DNA of 64,000 nucleotides from Mytilus trossulus (GCF_036588685.1 NC_086383.1:39068171-39132170), one strand, 5' to 3'. Counted from the stretch's first letter, positions 22,680 to 35,351 are shown. Program-made: numbers and translations. The notes: generated from the letters alone by a model not told the origin.

Positions 22680-22980
22680 CATGAAACTAGGAAACTATTT
22701 ACCAAAGGTTCCCATGTGAAATTGTAGTTCCCATGGGAACTTTTAACTTTTCCCAGGGGAACTTTGAATATTCCCAGTAACAACGATGACATGATGGGAC
22801 ATAGGGGGAAATTTAATATTTTTGATTATCTATCACTTGGGCAAGAAATATTTTTGATATCTTTTGTTAACCGAAAAAGTCAAATTTGCCAATCCTGGAA
22901 TGGCAAATTTGTCCCGCACAGTGTTCATCGCTGAACGATAAAATGCTATTAACAAGTCACTAAATGTTATCAGAAATGTA
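22680..22980 (-). repeat. TTCCC/GGGAA palindrome block, reverse copy
   Basis: Contains GTTCCCATGTGAAATTG, GTTCCCATGGGAACTTTT, TTTTCCCAGGGGAACTTT and ATTCCCAG, then ATCACTTGGGCAAGAAATA and GCCAATCCTGGAATGGCAAA. It is the reverse complement of the block at about 35940-36375 and about 50390-50790, with fewer palindrome units. Confidence 0.75.
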
Positions 22981-22983
22981 ACT

Positions 22984-24580
22984 AGAGGCTCTCAAGAGCC
23001 TGTATCGCTCACCTGAAACAATCTGGGTTTTAGAATTCATAAAAAAAGATAAAATTTGGCTACAAATTAACAACACTTGGCCAGAAACTCATAAGGAAAG
23101 GAACATTTATGCTATGTTTGGTTTCATTCGACTCAGTGGTTCTCTAAAAGAAAAAAATTGGTATGTATTTCCCATAGGGTCCTATGTTAAACAAAGTCCC
23201 CCCTATGGCGACCATCTAGGAAGTTGGATTGGCGACAAAGTAACAACACTTGGTCGGCATTTCCTTAGGAACATTCATGCTATGTTTGGTTTTACTCCAT
23301 TCAGTGGTTCTCTAGAATAAGTCATTTATATGCATTTCCCATAGGGTCCTATGTTAAACTAAGTCCCCCGCTAGTGGCCATCTTGGATGATGGATCGGCT
23401 AAAAAGTAACAACACTTGGTCAGCACCTCATAAGGAACATTCATGCCATGTTTGGTTTCATTCCATTCAGTGGTTCTCTAGAAGAAGTCATGTGTATGCA
23501 TTTCCAATAGGGTCCTTTGTTAAATTAATTCCCCTGCTGGCTGCCATCTTGGATGATGGATCAGCTGCAAAGTAACAACACTTGGTCAGCGACTCATAAG
23601 GAACATTCATGCCGTGTTTGGTTTCATTCCATTCAGTGGTTCTCTAGAAGAAGTAATTTGTATGTATTTCCCATAGGGTCCTTCGTTAAACTAAGTCCGC
23701 CGCTGGCGGCCATCTTGGATGATGGATCGGCTACAAAGTAACAACACTTAGTCAACACCTCATAAGGAACATTCATGCCATGTTGAGTTCCATTCCATTT
23801 AGTGGTTCTCTAAAATAAGTCATTTGTATGCATTTCCCATAGGGTCCTATGTTAAACTAAGTCATCGCTGGCGGCCATCTTTGAAGAGGGATCGACTACA
23901 AAGTAAAAACACTTGGTCAGCACTTCATAAGGAACATTCATGCCATGTTTGGTTTCATTCCATTCAGAGGTTCTCTAGAAGAAGTCATTTGTATACATTT
24001 CCGATAGGGTCCTATGTTAAACTAAGTCATCGCTGGCGGCCATCTTGGATGATGGATCGGCTACAAAGTAACAACACTTGGTCAGCATCCCATAAGGAAC
24101 ATTCATGCTATGTTTGGTTTTATTCCATTTAGTAGTTCTCTAGTAGAAGTCATTTGTATGCATTTCCCATAGGGTCCTATGTTAAACTAAGTCCCCTACT
24201 GGCGGCCATCTTGGATGATGGATCAGCTACAAAGTAACAACACTTGGTCAGCACCCCATAAGGAACATTCATGCTATGTTTTGTTTTATTCCTTTCAGTG
24301 GTTCTCTAGAAGAAGTCATTTGTATGCATTTCCAATAGGGTCCTATGTTTAACTAAGTCCCCTGCTGGCGGCCATCTTGGATGATGGATCGGCTACAAAG
24401 TAACAACACTTGGTCAGCACCTCATAAGAAACATCCATGCCATGTTTGGTTCCATTCACTTCAGTGGTTCTCTAGAAGAAGTTTAAAATGTAAATTGTTA
24501 ACGACGACGACGACGACGGACGACGACGGACTCCAAGTGGTGAGAAAAGCTCACTTGGCCCTTCGGGCCAGGTGAGCTAA
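22984..24580 (+). mobile_element. pearl-like (Helentron-type, non-autonomous) element with 166-bp tandem core
   Basis: The left end AGGCTCTCAAGAGCCT is a small hairpin, followed by GTATCGCTCACCTG. The core is about eight tandem units of 165-166 bp: the ACATTCATG landmark falls at 23271, 23437, 23603, 23769, 23934, 24099, 24265 and 24431. It is followed by a GAC/GACG microsatellite (24500-24530) and a right end with the hairpin TGGCCCTTCGGGCCA and GGTGAGCTAAAAA. The order short leader, about 160-bp tandem repeats, ACGG/GACG microsatellite and 3' hairpin is that of bivalve pearl elements, considered Helentron/HINE relatives. The 60-100-codon frames inside it are shadows of the repeat. Confidence 0.85.
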
Positions 24581-26063
24581 AAAGTAAGAAAAGGGCAACT
24601 ACTCCAAATGGAGATGATTTGCTTATAGGAAGCTAATACACAGTAAAGAAACTCGTGTCCTTTTTGTTTGCCCTTGATTTAAATATAAGAGTGGTCATAC
24701 ATCATGCATTATTTAAAGAACTAAAAAGAAGGTTATGAGGTGGATGCAACATTTATCTTTTGATGGTTTGAGCAGCAGCACAATGAAGACAAAATTTCCT
24801 GCAAATAAAAATTATAAATTTCTGTATTGTATAAAGCTCAGATGCAAGGTGTTAAATAATTACTCAGTGATGAAAATGGAAAACTTCCTTATCATTACTA
24901 CGTTAAAAGGAGATACCAACCAACATGACATCGTTAAGATTGGGCTGTGTAAAAAGCTTAATATGAACTAACTCGATATGTAGCTCCATAATAACTAATC
25001 ACCCTCCCCCGTAACCTCCTCACCCCTAATCCGCCTCCGAATCCAATACTGAAGTACTGTTCTATCTATAACGATTGTGGAAATATTGCAATCTTATATT
25101 CCACCAACAAAGGTTTCGACAATTAATTAAAATTTGTTTTGAAAATCGCAATTTTTTTTTTTAAATGTCACACATTTTAAGCATGTCTTTATTGTTCTTG
25201 CTGCAATCATTATCTTTTCTCTTTTTTGTTGTTGAAAAGTCTAACATACAGGCCTTGATAATCAAACGATGATTTCCTACTAATATAGAACAGAGATTTG
25301 ATTAAACAAATCTTGATATTAGTGAATGTACATGTATGCTTGGTAAAAAGTTATCTGGACTTACCCTTTCCTTTTGCTATTGTTTTGTTAGATTGAAATA
25401 TGTAAATTTGAGCAAACTAATTATAACATAATTTAGAAGGAATTTTCGTTGCGTGCCAATCTTGTGACAACATCCTATTGCACTTAACCTATAAGAAAGT
25501 AAAACAGTCATTCAATATCTTTATGTTTCATAATACATTTTCATCGAAACCTAATTAATATCCAAAGAAAGGAAAATTAAATAGTCTGTAATATTTTCTC
25601 TCCAGTTCATAAAGGCGTTTTATGAATGCTGTTATATTTTCATCAAAATTTTCTTTCGTTTCCGATAAATGAAATCATAACTTGAATTAATAAAAACAAA
25701 AGTACACGAACAACACGAATCAAGTGATTTGTAAAACCACCATCCCACATGATTCAGATAATCTCGGTGTTACATGTTTTCATGTCGCTAAATTTTATGG
25801 GAAAAACAAAGTAAGTTCGGAAATTATTTGAGTCTATATATAAACATATTGCTCTTTTAAAGTTTTATATATAGCCATGGGAGCATACGTATTTAGATTA
25901 ACTATGTCATGCGTTTTCATATAAAGGGTTGTCATATTGCTTTTCCCTGAACAATGCTTTATCTCAAAATAAAACCCATAGCCAAGTTATTTATCAATTA
26001 AAGAAAACAATCAAAACTTAAACTTGTTCATGAGATTTACTGACTGATTACTACACAAATGCT
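24581..26063. other. intergenic, no gene seen
   Basis: AT-rich with no supported feature. A 78-codon frame at 24735-24971 has no recognisable motif. Confidence 0.4.
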
Positions 26064-26335
26064 ATTTGATAATAACACAAATGTGTCCCTGTTCAATGAT
26101 TAAAAAATATAATTTCGCATTAAAATTAGAAAGATCATACCATAGAAAACATGTGTACTAAGTTTCAAGTTGATTGGACTTTAACTTCATCAATAACTAC
26201 CTTGACCAAAAACTGTAACCTGAAGCGGGACGAACGGACGTACAGACAAACGAACGAACGAACAGACGGACGGACGGACGGACGGACGGACCAGAAAACA
26301 TTATGCCCCTCTACTATCGTAGGTGGGGCATAATA
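26064..26335 (+). mobile_element. short element with GACG microsatellite and 3' hairpin, copy 1
   Basis: Order: ACAAATGTGTCC, CATTAAAATTAGAAAGATCA, TTTCAAGTTGATTGGACTT, then (GAACGGAC/GACG)n at 26228-26290, then the hairpin formed by ATGCCCCTCTAC and GTAGGTGGGGCAT. Same structure as 43662-43961. The microsatellite-plus-hairpin ending resembles that of the pearl-like element, so a Helentron-related class is possible (inference). Confidence 0.75.
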
Positions 26336-27114
26336 AAACATAGCCATAATAATAATGTTAATTTTGATGGACAGTTGCAGAGGCGGATTTAGGAAAGGAA
26401 GAAGTGGTCCAGGTCCTCTTATGTTGGAATACATTTGATCGATTGTTAAGATTATCACTGTAACATGGACTTGATCAGGTACCAAGTTGACACGTACTTA
26501 ATGGGCAGCATCTTAAGAATATTTCTGGGTCCGCAATGCACTAAGTTGTCAAGTCAATGCCTTCTATAGCTTTCAATGAGGTATGGGTTTTATTCATTGT
26601 TAAATGCCGTACGATATCTATAGTTACCTTTCCCCAATGTTTTTTCTTCAGTTGGCAGATTTTTTTTTAGGTCAACAGTATTTTGGATACTATAAAACAA
26701 CTAACGACAATAATGTATAAGCGCAACGTATAGAAACATTATATAGGATACCGATTAAAAAGATAAGAGCAACATTTAATGGGATATTATCATATGAAAC
26801 AACAAAAAGCACCATTATTTATGATAATGAAAGCACAACTTTTAATATTTCATTTTAAACAGTTTAAAAATCTAAAATAAACAATTCATAAGACATGGGC
26901 TCGGTAATGTGTAGCTTCGTTTTGTGTGTATTTTAGTCTAGATGGCATCAAATTAACTATCGAGTTGACCTTCGAAGTTCTCCGATGACCATGTAAACGA
27001 TGCACACATAAATATAGAAATATATAGATTTAGCAAACTCATGAAGGCATCTTAAAGACAAACTGATGTCTAAATGAATTGATACAGTTTTTAAGACGAC
27101 TGTGCGGTTTAAAA
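26336..27114. other. intergenic with small repeat fragments
   Basis: A reverse R1 scrap (TTGTTAAATGCCGTACGATA) lies near 26598-26625. No gene seen. Confidence 0.4.
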
Positions 27115-27360
27115 GTCACGCGGGGCCACACTGACACAGTGGTCTTAGTAGCCGGCCAACTACTGTTCATAGGATGTCAACACCCATGTGGATGCGGGGT
27201 TCAACTCCTTTCTAAATTAACTAGAAATATATCCCTCCTCTAGGCACTATGGTTTCCGTCACCAATTAACAACACACCTTCATGAAAAAAAACATACTTC
27301 CAAAAGTCAATCAATCAAATTTTTACTAATATCAATCAAATTTTTGTCAAATACCAAAAG
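27115..27360 (+). repeat. possible tRNA-derived SINE
   Basis: TGGTCTTAGTAGCCGG (27140-27155) resembles a polymerase III A box. GGTTCAACTCC (27198-27208) matches the B box consensus GGTTCRANNCC. The spacing of about 45 bp is somewhat long for a tRNA and typical of a SINE head. A body follows, with a duplicated CCAAAAGTCAATCAATCAA motif (27300-27318 and 27356-27374). It cannot fold into a clean cloverleaf, so it is not called as a tRNA gene. Confidence 0.5.
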
Positions 27361-28224
27361 TCAATCAATCAATTGACGTTGAAGCCAGCACAAATAGCTA
27401 AAAACTTTAACTTTTCAAGCACGTTAGAAGTTTGAACCTAAGCTTCTTTTAAGAAAATTATAAACGACTAAGACTAAATATAAACGAACAATATCAAAAT
27501 GTATGCTGTAATTTATCTCAATACTAAAGCACTGACTCTTGCAAATATAGTTTTTATTAAATTAAGGAAACGAGATCATTCCTGTCGTAAAAGCATTAAT
27601 TTTTAAAACATAACAAATTTATACATACCTTTCATTAGTAAATACTTATATCATATATGTACAACTTTATCTCCAAGTAATTCTTGATGTCAATTGCCGG
27701 AAATATATGAAGAGATATTACAAGTAGTAGAGGGACTTTAGAAGGAAAGCGGAAGGCGACTAAGATGTATACAATTGTATACTGACAGACCTAAATAATG
27801 CAACGTTACAATACTATAAAAAAGGGGGGTGTAAGAAAGCATTATCATAGAAAAGAAATACCCGGTTAGATTGCAAAACACAAAACCAACAACACGGGGG
27901 TGAACCTAACATTATATATATATAGTTGAATATCAACAATCGTAAATCCGAGAATGTTAAGAATAGTCAAATTGGCTTAATGACAAAATTTCAACATTAA
28001 GACAACAACTTACAAAACAATGAAAATGTTGTTTGAGAAACACTGACCTAACTACATGTACATAGGGGTGCACATTGCATTATTAAGTAAAATATAGAAG
28101 AATTGCGTTATTCAAGTTGTTGAGTATGAACAAAGACACGAGCCATACGGTTCAGAAATAAACAAAAGGTGCTATAAATCAATATCTGTATATGTAATTA
28201 GTAAGAACAATCACTTGATATGTG
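27361..28224. other. intergenic, no gene seen
   Basis: No supported feature. Confidence 0.4.
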
Positions 28225-28784
28225 AAAATTAGATTGTTATATTACTAAGAAGTCGTAGCTGTTCTCGGCTATCTAAAGGTTTTAAAGAATTACACTTTAC
28301 ACTTTTAAAGTTTAACTTAATAATAACCGCAGTTAATATTGTTAATAACGTGTGCAACAGATATCAGAAACTTAGAAATCCTACACAATGACCATTAGGT
28401 TTGGGTAACCTTCTTGCATTGGAGAACCTTTTACTGCTTTTATGCCAAAGTGTTCCTTTTCTTAAGTTTTGAGATTATCGTGTTAAGTAGTGTATAGATA
28501 TTCGAAAAGGGGGCATTTTAATCTTTTAATTGAACGAATAGACAGCTGCGATATCTAGTACTTTACCCTTTTCATATATTTTGAATACAAAAATTACATA
28601 CTTTATCATGTACAGTAAAACCTGTTTTACGATACCACTTGTAAAGAGCAATTCAAGTGGTATATCTTAATACAGGTGGTCTTTTACAATAGGCTCAATT
28701 GATATGAAATGTACTACAGGGGGATCTAAACATTGATGATCTTTTTACACAGTTTTTTCTTAATGCAGGTGATCTCTGAATATA

Positions 28785-29135
28785 AATAGTTATAAAGATT
28801 AGGTATGATTGCCAATAAGACAACTATCCACAAAAGACCAATATGACATTGACATTAACAACTATAGGTCACCGTACGGCCTTTAACAATGAGCAAATCC
28901 CATACCGCATAGTTAGCTATAAAAGGCCCCGATAAGACAATGAAAAACAATTCAAACGAGAAAACTAACGGCCTTATTTATGTAAAAAAATGAACGAACA
29001 ACAAATATGTAACATATAAACAAACGACAACCACTGAATTTACAGGCTCCTGACTTGGAACAGGCACATACATAAACAATGTGGTGGGGTTAAACATGTT
29101 AGCGGGATCCCAACCCTCATCCTAACCTTAGACAG
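28785..29135 (+). repeat. dispersed repeat R1, near-complete copy
   Basis: Runs from GATTGCCAATAAGACAACTA through CTATAGGTCACCGTACGGCC, CAAATCCCATACCGCATAGT, AACAAACGACAACCACTGAA and CAGGCTCCTGACTTGGAACA to GGGTTAAACATGTTAGCGGG. It is absent from the corresponding place in copy B, so it inserted after the segmental duplication. Confidence 0.85.
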
Positions 29136-29679
29136 TGGTATAACAGTACAACATAAGAACGAACTATAAAAATCAGTTGAAATAGGCTTAACTCATCAGA
29201 TGGACAAAAATACAAGTGGACGTGGCCGGGCACTTATACATCCCGAAACAAAAAGACACAATGAACAGATCTGGGATCTAAGCAGGTTTGACTGTATTTG
29301 TCAAAAATATGTACCTATATAGCTGTTACGATTACGATATATCACAAAGAGATACATATCTGATACATTAACGACTGTGGTTTTATGGCATTTGTGGAAA
29401 AAAGTTCGACGTGTGATTGACGATTCAATCATCAACATTGCATACGTGTTTGTACTGTCGAGAATTGTTGAAGCAATAAATACAACGAACGCATGTAAAA
29501 TCGAAGCTAATTTGTGAGGACATTTGCGTTTTACGCACAAAAGGGACTGCATTTTAAGTACAATCAATGATGATGATATATAGGATATCATTTATGATAA
29601 GTTTTCAATAATCCTTAACGAAAAAAAATTCTGATTACATTTGTCCGTAGTAAAAAGTAACAATATTATACAAAAATAT

Positions 29680-29845
29680 TGAAATCCGAGGAAAATTCAA
29701 ATTGGAAAGCCCTGAATCAAACAACCAAAACACAAAAAAAAAAGCTCAAACACATAAAACAAAAAGAACACAACTGTCATTTTCCTGACTTGGTACAGGT
29801 ATTTTCTTATGTTACAGTAGAAAATGGTGGATTAAACCCGAATTA
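29680..29845 (-). repeat. dispersed repeat R7, reverse copy
   Basis: GAAATCCGAGGAAAATTCAA, then GGAAAGCC, AAAAGCTCAAACACATAAAA, CCTGACTTGGTACAGG and a GTGGATTAAACCCG tail. Related copies: 37900-38055 (-; the homologous place in copy B), 37425-37625 (+), 53250-53415 (-) and 63725-63930 (+). Confidence 0.7.
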
Positions 29846-30839
29846 AGTAAGTCATTGGTGAATCTGATAACTTTTAGGTCGAAAACAAATATTTTAGGTT
29901 TCATTTTAATTTGACATATTTCTACAATATCTCATTTACTATTCTATTTTTTCATTTAGACTAAACAAAAAAAAAAGTTATTCGCAATTAGGCAAGCCAG
30001 GAAGTTTACAGTTAGTTTAAACATGTTTGTTTATAGTGGATTGGGAAACAAGTTTTGCAACTTATATTAATCCCTTTCCACTTTGCGGGTTTTTACAGTT
30101 AAGCAATGTCTTCTACTTGAGGCTACTCTTGAACCACTTGGAATATCAATTTTGTTAGTTTTTTTATGGACTTCCCCTTTTGAAATTTATCTTTGCATTT
30201 TGTTGAACGTTTTGTTTGAACTTTACTAACACGATGTCCTTCAAATCTTTTATTTCCGTTTTGAGGTTTTATGTGTCAAGGATTTGCATCGTTTCTGCAC
30301 ACTTCTGTTTAGATCTGTTTCCACTTCTCCTCCTTAACCCCTCAAATCAAAAGTTGATGCCATTTTCTCAGAATGTTTGTCTTAAAGTATCATTTTGCCT
30401 ATCTGATTTCATAGGCTTCACAAGTGCGTAATGTTGGGACTATGTTTTTTTTTTATCTAAGAAGTTTCTCGCAGTACATGAGCCTTTAGCTTTTGTCGTT
30501 AACCTTTTCGGAGAATGTTCAACCCCCCTTTTTTGCAAAGGATTAAGATTTTCATAGCTTTTTTTATTAAGTGTTTGTTTCGCGTACTTTAGTTTAAAAG
30601 AAAGAAAAGGACATCAAAGGGACAATCAAATTAAAAAGTCGAAAATAAACTGACAGAGCCATGGCAACAAAACACCCCTAAAACAGACCCATTTCTGTTT
30701 TATTTGATCTCTTGTGGAAAGTTTTTTCATTGGCAGTCATGAGTTACAGCTTCTTATTATTAAAAATAGCAATACACAAAACACCGCATAGAAAAAAATA
30801 GAATAAAGCAAATCAAATCAAATAAAGACTAGGCTACAC

Positions 30840-31211
30840 AGCTACTATTTCTGTACCAAAAAATCTGTAGTGCTGGAAATTTACTTTTAATATTCAGTTC
30901 TATTTTTTTACTTTAAAATTATTGTAATATTTAGGTACCTATATTTTACAGTACTTAATTTGTACTTTAAATTTAGGTACTACATATTTTTGGTTACTAC
31001 CGTTACGTTTTCAGCATTTTGAAAGTTTTTCTATTTCAAATCTCTTAAAAATGGAATATTGTATCATTTCTGTACCAAAATATTTAGTACAAATCAAGTA
31101 CTGTAAAAGGCAAGTACCTAAATATTACAATCATTTTAAAGTAAAGAAATAGTACTAAATATTTAAAGTAAATTTCCAGTACTACATATTTTTAGTACAG
31201 AAATAGAACCT
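30840..31211. mobile_element. fold-back element FB1
   Basis: Arms of about 125 bp (30840-30965 and 31087-31211) are reverse complements with few mismatches. The left has ACTATTTCTGTACC, TGTAGTGCTGGAAATTTAC and TTTTACAGTACTTAATTTGT; the right has the complements in mirror order. The loop is about 120 bp. Copy B lacks the element between matching flanks (about 39570-39600). No ORF. Confidence 0.8.
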
Positions 31212-31552
31212 ACATAGTGCTCCAGAAGGGTAAGTTGATCCTGCTCCACAATTTTATTTTCTCTTTCAATACATTTTTTTCTAAAATGTTGTCAGTATTG
31301 TTATGATTGGTAACTTTGTAATTTACCCCCTTTGGTAGTTTCTAGTCTTTGGCGTTTTATAATTTTGTGTGTACTAGTATCAGGGAAAGTAATGATAATC
31401 TTTGTTGCTGCAAAAGACCATATGTTAGCCACGGAAACACAATGACAATATAAACGGAAGGTTTGCTACCATTAAAACGTTTAATCCCGCTGCAATTTTT
31501 TGCACTTGTCTTGTGGTTCATAAATGTTTATATCGTTTTTTATATATATATA

Positions 31553-31890
31553 TTTTAGACCGTTGGTTTTCACGTTTGAATGATTTAACACTAGTAACTT
31601 TTTGGGGCCCTTTATAGCTTGCTGTACCGTGTGAGCAAAATCTCTGTATTGAATGCACCTTGACCTATAATGGTTGTGACTTTTAGCCCAGACGCCATCT
31701 AATTACCTATCGAGTTGACCTTCTATGACCATATAAGCGAAGAAAACATAAACAGAGATATAAATAGATAAATGTGAGCCAAGGCTCCGTGTTGAAGGCC
31801 GTACTTTAACCTGTAATGGTTTACTTTTTAAATTGTTATATGGATGGAGAGTTGTCTCATTGGCACTCACACCACATTTTCCTATATCTA
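31553..31890 (-). repeat. dispersed repeat R1 variant with internal duplication
   Basis: GACCGTTGGTTTTCACGTTT, GGGGCCCTTTATAGCTTG, then two partial versions of the TGTATTGAATGCACCTTGAC / GTGTTGAAGGCCGTACTTTA block, ending AGTTGTCTCATTGGCACTCA. It lies within copy A and is not seen in copy B. Confidence 0.75.
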
Positions 31891-32380
31891 TAAGCAGCTC
31901 GTGCAATTAGATTTTTATAGGTCTGTTGAATTTCGTTTTATAAATCATAAATTTATGTTTATCGTTGTTTTTACCTGTATAAGAAAAAATATTTGTGGAT
32001 CGCATTAGTCAATCAAATTATTTACCTTTGATTCACTTTCAATGTCGACATTCTTTTACCTTTAAATAACCATACATTTCGGCAATGCATGCGTATTCTA
32101 TGATATGGGGGTCTGAATTTCTTTTTTCGCGAACATATGTTACTGGTTTTTTTTTCGCTATGAACCAAATTATTTAAATTCAAGCTTGACCACAATATTT
32201 TTAGTCATCAACTTGGGGATCACAAAGTTTTTTTTTTATTAGAAAATAAAAAAAAAAACATATCCCCTCCCCCTTGTCGTTCCCTCTTCTATCCCTTTGG
32301 TTTTTTCGTGTCTTTTGGATTTGTTGATTTTATGTTTAACCAGTTTAGAGGAAGGGATTTAAATACTGCTATTTTTGCAA

Positions 32381-32833
32381 AGGTATTATATCTGTACTTA
32401 AATTCTGTAGTACTGGATATTTACTTTATGTATTTAGTACTATTTCTAGACTTGAACATTATTGTAATTTGAGTTACTTGTATTTTACAGTACATGATTT
32501 TAACAAAAATGTTAGTACAGAAATAATATCAAAAGCGATCACAATATTCCATTTTTGAAAATCATAACTTTAAGATATTTGAAACAGACATACTTTAAAA
32601 ATGGTGAAAAATAAACGGTGTGACAAAAAATATTATATACTTATTTCAAATGTATTGCATCTTATGTACAAATCACGTACTGTAAAATACAATAATTGTA
32701 AAGTAACAAAATAGCTGAATATTAAAAGCAGATATATTCTATGTTCGGGTTGTTGTCTCTTTGACCTATTCCCCATTTCCATTCTCAATTTGATTTCCAG
32801 TACTACAGATTTTTTGATACAGGAATAGTACCT
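32381..32833. mobile_element. fold-back element FB2 with nested R3 fragment
   Basis: The left arm begins AGGTATTATATCTGTACTT and includes CTGTAGTACTGGATATTTAC. The right arm is its complement, ending ACAGGAATAGTACCT. It belongs to the same family as FB1. The right arm is broken by 32737-32788, the reverse complement of the R3 head (CGGGTTGTTGTCTCTTTGAC, CCCATTTCCATTCTCAAT). Copy B has no counterpart at the matching point near 40045-40060. Confidence 0.75.
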
Positions 32834-33950
32834 AGTATGCAAAAGAAGCTGTATACTTTAGTATAAAATTGGTGTGTTACTGAAACACAAATAAACAATA
32901 TACTTTTGTGACACTGACATATTTCAAATTTCAGACAGCATGCATTGCCTATATCATCGCTATTTATTCCACTCCGGATAAGTTCTAAAATTACACAACT
33001 TTGTCATCCAGTTAAAGCTATCTGGGACCCTGTTTAAACAATTCACCATTTACGATACTTTTTGATGAAACCTGTTTAAACTACAGTACATATTTCAAAC
33101 TAAATATTTTTTTACTTCAATTTTAATTTCGAAAAAAGTGGATCATACTCTATTAAAGTTTCTTGATGATCGCTTTCTAAAGGTTTTCCTCCCTCAGCTC
33201 TCTGCTGGAATACTCTATTTTCGGCCACCGGACCCAACCAGGAAGTTGTATAAATCACTGTTTTTCCCGGATTGAACTAAATAGCGATAAGATGTATTAG
33301 CATTATAATTATCATATTCAGAATAGTGATACAAAGACGAAACATTTCTTACCTTAATTATATATTCATTCATATACTTGATATTGAAATTAAACAAATA
33401 TATTATAACCATACCATACAAGTGATATATACACAACTCTTGTTAATGGTATTTCACACTTATAGCATTAACCGTTAATATTATGTCACAAATGAGGGTT
33501 TGTATGGGGTTAATGAAATAAAGAAGAATGGATAAAAATGTAAACAATACACAATGAGAATAATTTGCCTTAAAATATAAAAAATAAAATAATAAAGCTA
33601 TCAAAGGGACTCTCAAATTAAAAGTAATATGTCAGACATGAAAGAACAGAGCTAAATAACTATAAAAAATAAAACATCCAGGAGCAAAGTCCCGCACCCC
33701 TGCAAAACCAGTCGCTCTAAGTACTTGGAATGGATAGTCAGGAAATCCTGCTATTATGTTCATAATTATATGAATTATGATTTCCATATCAATTGACAAA
33801 ATCTGTGTATAGCGACACAAGGGAGACCACTATCATTACAATGGAAATTTAAATACGCGGAACAAACGTTTTATAATGTACAAATAAGTAAAAAAGTATG
33901 ATTGCCAATTGAGATAGCTATTCATAAAAAAACAAGGATGACAACACCAA

Positions 33951-34879
33951 AAGTTCACCGTTGTACACCAAGCTATATATATGAAGGCCCAAGTATAACA
34001 TAATGTATAACAGAACCAAACTTGCTATATTGACTTGAGCATTACTTTTTTTCATTCTATGATCTATTTCAAGCAATAAAAAACATTTAAAGCTTTAGTC
34101 CAAAGACTATCTTATTACTTCAAAGCTCAAATTGGACTGGTAGTAACATATGAGTTATTCAAAGAAAACTGCATATGTATATTACCAGTGGCCAATATAC
34201 TTTTTTTATTCTCAATATCATTGTTTTATTTATTAATTTCTATTAGGAAAGCTATGCGCTTACTAATAGTCATATTTTTATCAGAGGTTCTTCATTAAAT
34301 AAAAATATATTAGTCCAAACTAAAGATATAAATGAGAAATTATCCCCCCTTTTTTCTTGAAATTCAAAAAAGTTTTTTTTTTGTATGAACCATAAATTCT
34401 GTGGTAAAACATAGATTAATAAGAGCAATTTATATATCCCGCAGCTAGATAACTTGCTTAACTGGTTCAAAATTGCATGCACAGTGAGATTTTATAATTC
34501 TTATATGAGTATATACCATTTGCCTAGATTGTAAAAGGCTAGTATTAGAAAAAACAAAAAATCTTGAAAAATAAGAAAATTATTTAGACCAAGAGCTATT
34601 CTGTTCCATATACAAGTCATACAATACATGTTTTATGGATTTCAATCAGAAAAAATGCAAAAATAAGAACTTGGAGTCAAGTCCTAACTGTATGCATGTT
34701 GTATGACCATAAAAGGCTAACATACTTGAGTATGCAAATTTAAGAGCTTAAATTTCCCATAAGCAGGTTGGTTTACCAAAAAAAGATGATTAAACATGAT
34801 TACTAACATCATATTTGACTTATTTTCATTGGAATAGGTACAACTTCTAAAAATTGGATTTCTGGTGATTCTCTGTAAT
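33951..34879. other. intergenic, no gene seen
   Basis: No supported feature. This separates copy A from the ORF-bearing MITE. Confidence 0.4.
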
Positions 34880-35351
34880 AGGAAGTACACCACTAATTCA
34901 TGGTCCCATTGCTTTCTATGTTAAATTCCTCCGTTTCAAGCAGGCACACCTCTTTTATTTTAAGTTCAAATAAAGTGGCAATCATTGCATATCAAAGCAA
35001 CATTTTATGGTGTCTTGTACTGGAAAAATCAACATACCTTGCATGGCATATAAGAAAGAACTGGTTCCCAGAACTTCAGATGTACCAAAACAGGTACTTC
35101 AGATCTGACAAACAGACAAAATGTACCCTCTTTTTAAAATTTGGTGCAGTTTTTTTAATATTCAAAACTAAAAGTTCAAAAGTGTTCTACAATGATCACC
35201 AGTCCTTCAGCTTTCATTTGATACCAAAAATACCTAAATATTCTACATATTTTGAAAGTTACACTCATGCGTAGGAACTATTTTGTGTTTAATATGTACT
35301 ACTTTCTGGTATGTGCTTTCTGGCCGGGCCTTAATTAGTGGTGTTACACCT
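34880..35351 (+). mobile_element. 472-bp MITE with GTGGTGT-type termini, copy 1
   Basis: The left end AGGAAGTACACCACTAAT and right end ATTAGTGGTGTTACACCT are imperfect inverted repeats. TA lies on both outer sides, compatible with a TA target duplication. A related element in opposite orientation is at 41081-41546. It contains a 124-codon open frame (34900-35274) that is also open in the second copy, but differences between the copies are mostly amino-acid changing, so it does not look like a maintained protein. Confidence 0.75.

Larger units (their letters stand above)
28225..33950 (+). repeat. segmental duplication, copy A
   Basis: Collinear with copy B (36560-40830). Matching landmarks in order include AGTCGTAGCTGTT / AGTCGAAGCTGTT (28248 / 36592), TTTTCATATATTTTGAA (28570 / 37218), CTAACACGATGTC (30225 / 38384), CTATGAACCAAAT (32159 / 39866), CCTTGTCGTTCCCT (32272 / 39974), AAATTGGTGTGTTACTGAAAC (32866 / 40073) and TACTTGGAATG...AGTCAGGA (33721). 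A is longer because it carries private insertions: R1/R3 at 28785-29135, FB1, an R1 block at 31553-31890, and FB2. No coding exon was found in the shared sequence. Confidence 0.8.

Noticed and set aside
23114..24575. Several similar 60-100-codon frames suggesting a repeat protein
   Set aside because: They follow the 166-bp tandem core of the pearl-like element; 166 is not a multiple of three and the frames end at unit boundaries.
26151..26333. Arg/Thr/Asp-rich frames, here and at 43786-44004
   Set aside because: Translation of the GACG microsatellite.
27115..27215. Candidate tRNA gene
   Set aside because: No complete cloverleaf or acceptor stem; the A and B boxes fit a decayed SINE head better.
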